Positions 5,262 through 7,180 of a stretch of 7,180 nt of DNA are shown piece after piece; the first letter of the stretch is position 1; each line of letters starts with the position of its first letter. Location of the stretch: NCBI GenBank assembly GCA_937889795.1, contig CALBZH010000368.1:1-7180 (forward strand), in the 5' to 3' direction. Source of the stretch: an uncultured Syntrophobacteraceae bacterium. Its GTDB lineage: Bacteria; Desulfobacterota; Syntrophobacteria; Syntrophobacterales; Syntrophobacteraceae. The notes beneath the pieces were generated by a model. It did no database searches. It saw only the letters and a program-made list of their open reading frames with translations, and had not been told where the DNA came from. The position numbers and the translations under genes were made by a program.

Positions 5262-5734
5262 CGGAGGAGCTCCATCAGGCGACGCTCGAAGCCGTCCTTG
5301 ATGCTCCGTCGGAACGACTGCACGTTGTCAATGTACATACCGTGCACGTATAGCACTTTGCGATCGTGCGATACGTCCAGGCTGAGCGTGCCCGGCGTCA
5401 GGGTGATGAGGTTGGCGAGAAGAGTGATCTCGAGGTCCGATTCGACGTCGAGCGGAATCGCAACCACCCCGGGATGCATATGGTGCCGCGCGGTGAGCAC
5501 ATCGTAGGCCACACGGAGGTTGGCTACGAACAGCTCCTTCATGAAGAACAGCAGGAAGCCCAGCGTCTGCCGGACTTTGAGATAGTAGCTGGACTCATCT
5601 CCCATCGCTCCTCGCAACAGCCAGAGGATCAAGTAGCCGATGATGAACCCCCCCAGGAAGTTGACCGGCTCAAATTGTCCGGTGATCATCATCCAGGTCA
5701 GTGCAAGCATGATGTTGAGCAGAAGCCTGCTCAT
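5258..5734 (-). CDS. mrpE: Mrp monovalent cation/H+ antiporter subunit E
   Basis: MrpE/MnhE/PhaE, 158 residues, typical in length, is an integral subunit of the Mrp antiporter. N-terminal hydrophobic segments (about 4-18 and 23-41) are followed by a third (55-76) and a soluble C-terminal domain. The family hallmark is the LLANLITLTPGTLSLDVS block (105-122), containing the TPGT turn (113-116), with LYVHGMYID (128-136) after it. ATG 5734-5732 overlaps the mrpD stop as ATGA. GGGAGGTGA on the minus strand (5738-5746) supplies a good ribosome binding site with 6 nt spacing from GGAGG. MrpE is thought to support assembly or stability of the complex rather than carry the ion path; that statement is family knowledge. 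Confidence 0.94.
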   Translation of the reverse strand: MSRLLLNIMLALTWMMITGQFEPVNFLGGFIIGYLILWLLRGAMGDESSYYLKVRQTLGFLLFFMKELFVANLRVAYDVLTARHHMHPGVVAIPLDVESDLEITLLANLITLTPGTLSLDVSHDRKVLYVHGMYIDNVQSFRRSIKDGFERRLMELLR

Positions 5735-7131
5735 GGCTCACCTCCCAGTATCGATCGCATGTATTGATCTGGATTGCAGAGCTGGTGGGCAGCCCGCTCC
5801 GCCGTCCGGTACAGGGGGAGCGGCCAAAGCCCGATGCAGACCGTCAAGAAGACGAGACCCGCCACGGGAAGCAGAAGCGACCGGGGGAGCCTGATGGGCA
5901 CCTGGTGCGGCATGCCTGGGTCACTCGGAACGTTCGGCGCATCTGTCCAAAACACTTCGGTCCAGATCTTCACCATGGAATACAGCGTGAGAAAGCCCGT
6001 GATGAGGATTGCAGCGGCAACCCAGTATTGCTCCTTTGAAAGCCCCGCCTGGACCAGAATGAGCTTTCCCCAAAACCCGGAAAGAGGCGGTATGCCTGAG
6101 ACTGCCAAGGCCAACAGGAGAAAGAGCCAGGAAATCCCAGGCCGACTCCGGTACCATCCCCCAAGCCGCATGATGTCCGAATGCCCGCCTATTCGCTGGA
6201 GGATGCCAGCGAATAGGAAAAGAGCCGTCTTCGCGATCATGTCGTGAACCAGGTAAAACACTGTTCCGATGAGGGCCAGGGGCGTGAAAAGGCCCAACCC
6301 CGCCAGGATGATCCCGATGTGAGCGATGAGGTTGAACGACGCGATTCTTCGGAAGTCCCTCTGAGGGATCGCGCCGAGAACCCCGACGATCATCGTCACA
6401 ACCGACAGGAGAAGAATCAGTCGGTGGAGACCCTCCCCCTCTCGGATGAACAGCAGGGTGAAAAAACGGATCAGGGCATAGATGCCCACTTTGGTCAGGA
6501 GCCCGGCGAAGACGGCCGAAACCGGCACGGGGGGAGTGTGATAGGAAGCAGGAAGCCAGAAAAAGAGAGGAAAGACCGCTGCCTTGATCCCGAACGCCAA
6601 CAGGAACAGCGTCGCAAGCGTGGACGCCATCGGGGTCTGAGCGCTCGATCTCAACTGAAGGGCAAGGTCCGCCATGTTCAGGGTTCCGAACGTCCCGTAG
6701 AGCACGCCGACGGCAGCCAGAAAGAGGGCCGATGCGATGAGGTTGAGCGTGACGTATTTGATCGTTCCCTCGAGCTGGGCTTTTTCGTTTCCCAATGCCA
6801 GGAGAACAAAGGAAGCAATGAGCATCACCTCGAACCAAACGTAGAGATTGAAGATGTCACCCGTAAGAAATGAGCCGCAGACGCCCATGGTGAGGATGTG
6901 CAGGAGGGGATGGTAACCGAACGCCTCCCTGCCTTCGTCAATCTCCGTGAGCGAGACCACCGAGACGACACACACCACGAGCCCCGTCACGACCAACAGG
7001 ACGGAGCTCAGCAAGTCGGCCACGAGCGTGATTCCATATGGAGCAGGCCAATCCCCGACTTGGATGGACAAAATCCCGTTGTCATAAACGGAGATGAAAA
7101 TCGCACACGAGGTACACAAGAGCGCCGACCC
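5731..7131 (-). CDS. mrpD: Mrp monovalent cation/H+ antiporter subunit D, 5' truncated
   Basis: MrpD/MnhD/PhaD is a polytopic proton-translocating subunit homologous to complex I NuoL/M/N (proton_antipo_M, PF00361). The genomic part has 466 codons. Counting from the first genomic codon (GGG, 7131-7129), the family charged residues are present: WFEVMLIAS with Glu101, the KAAVFPLFFWLPASYHTPPVP block with Lys183, LVHDMIAKTALFLFAG with His296 and Lys301, and the distal Lys356 in GFWGKLILV. Relative to Bacillus MrpD numbering recalled from the literature (E137, K219), both key residues are offset by 36. About 36 N-terminal residues are therefore missing beyond the right end. An apparent GTG start at 7146 lies inside adapter, and its first five residues (MLFRS) are adapter-encoded and must be removed. 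The stop overlaps mrpE as ATGA. Upstream mrpA-C are expected but not in the window. A NuoN/HyfB-like assignment is unlikely, because E, F and G follow directly. Confidence 0.95.
   Translation of the reverse strand, partial: GSALLCTSCAIFISVYDNGILSIQVGDWPAPYGITLVADLLSSVLLVVTGLVVCVVSVVSLTEIDEGREAFGYHPLLHILTMGVCGSFLTGDIFNLYVWFEVMLIASFVLLALGNEKAQLEGTIKYVTLNLIASALFLAAVGVLYGTFGTLNMADLALQLRSSAQTPMASTLATLFLLAFGIKAAVFPLFFWLPASYHTPPVPVSAVFAGLLTKVGIYALIRFFTLLFIREGEGLHRLILLLSVVTMIVGVLGAIPQRDFRRIASFNLIAHIGIILAGLGLFTPLALIGTVFYLVHDMIAKTALFLFAGILQRIGGHSDIMRLGGWYRSRPGISWLFLLLALAVSGIPPLSGFWGKLILVQAGLSKEQYWVAAAILITGFLTLYSMVKIWTEVFWTDAPNVPSDPGMPHQVPIRLPRSLLLPVAGLVFLTVCIGLWPLPLYRTAERAAHQLCNPDQYMRSILGGEP
5738..5746 (-). 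promoter_or_regulatory. Ribosome binding site GGGAGGTGA of mrpE, inside mrpD
   Basis: GGGAGGTGA on the minus strand lies within the last codons of mrpD, 6 nt (from its GGAGG) before the mrpE ATG. It fixes the mrpE start and shows that mrpE can initiate independently at the ATGA overlap. Confidence 0.75.
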
Positions 7132-7180
7132 AGATCGGAAGAGCACACGTCTGAACTCCAGTCACGAGTGGATAACTCGT
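7132..7180. other. Illumina TruSeq-type adapter plus index (not genomic)
   Basis: From base 7132 the sequence is the Illumina index-side adapter: AGATCGGAAGAGC, continuing to the CAC at 7165. An 8-base index GAGTGGAT (7166-7173) follows, then AACTCGT, which matches the usual ATCTCGT continuation except for one base at 7175. The index matches a TruSeq index sequence as I remember it. Genomic sequence ends at 7131. The adapter supplies a false GTG start and five false codons to the mrpD frame. Confidence 0.97.

Noticed and set aside
5921..6838. A 305-codon minus-strand frame inside mrpD, and + strand frames at 6244-6873 and 5774-6247.
   Set aside because: MrpD is conserved over the whole stretch with its charged residues in place. 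The other frames are low-complexity shadows without ribosome binding sites or motifs.
1..7143. Perfect 12-bp inverted repeats at the two ends (1-12 and 7132-7143), as in a transposon.
   Set aside because: Both copies are Illumina adapter sequence, and the interior genes are housekeeping and operonic with no transposase.
1..7180. CRISPR array, tRNA, rRNA, riboswitch, phage or defence genes.
   Set aside because: No repeated spacer-like units, cloverleaf sequences, aptamer-like leaders or recognisable phage/defence proteins were seen on either strand.

Overview
This is a fragment of a Gram-negative bacterial chromosome, or of a metagenomic contig from one. By eye its G+C is in the high fifties. 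It carries two proteins with lipoprotein signal peptides, an L,D-transpeptidase-type cell-wall enzyme, a secreted enzyme with a Sec signal, and clear AGGAGG-type ribosome binding sites. The phylum cannot be read safely from one window. Both ends are not genomic: bases 1-12 and 7132-7180 are Illumina library adapter, the right end including an apparent 8-base index. The biological insert is therefore about 13-7131, and both terminal genes are cut by adapter rather than by natural breakpoints.

Left part (13-1119, + strand): the last 81 codons of a UDP-glucose 6-dehydrogenase overlap by 7 nt a gene for a secreted glutaminyl-peptide cyclotransferase of the plant/bacterial five-bladed propeller type. 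Centre (1140-2416, - strand): a lipoprotein L,D-transpeptidase-like protein converges on the cyclotransferase with a 20-nt gap that holds a symmetric stem-loop. Upstream of it, beyond a 9-bp stem-loop, is a 60-residue proline-rich lipoprotein with an excellent ribosome binding site.

Right part (2598-7131, - strand, read right to left): mrpD (5' end missing), mrpE, mrpF and mrpG, a threonine ammonia-lyase with one ACT domain, and a stand-alone PrmA-like methyltransferase. From mrpD through the ammonia-lyase every junction is a stop/start overlap (ATGA, ATGA, TGATG, GTGA). These five genes therefore look like one translationally coupled unit, with the methyltransferase 71 nt further on and no visible terminator before it. 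Mrp subunits D-E-F-G are the second half of a multisubunit monovalent cation/proton antiporter; subunits A-C would lie beyond the right end.

I see no mobile element, CRISPR array, tRNA or rRNA, and nothing that amounts to an undescribed system. The points most worth checking are: the false adapter-encoded N-terminus of the mrpD ORF; a cysteine cluster in an unusually long MrpG tail; the fusion of a PLP ammonia-lyase onto an Mrp operon; a short PrmA-like methyltransferase with an NLPY motif; a cyclotransferase lacking one conserved active-site tryptophan; and a small lipoprotein next to an L,D-transpeptidase.
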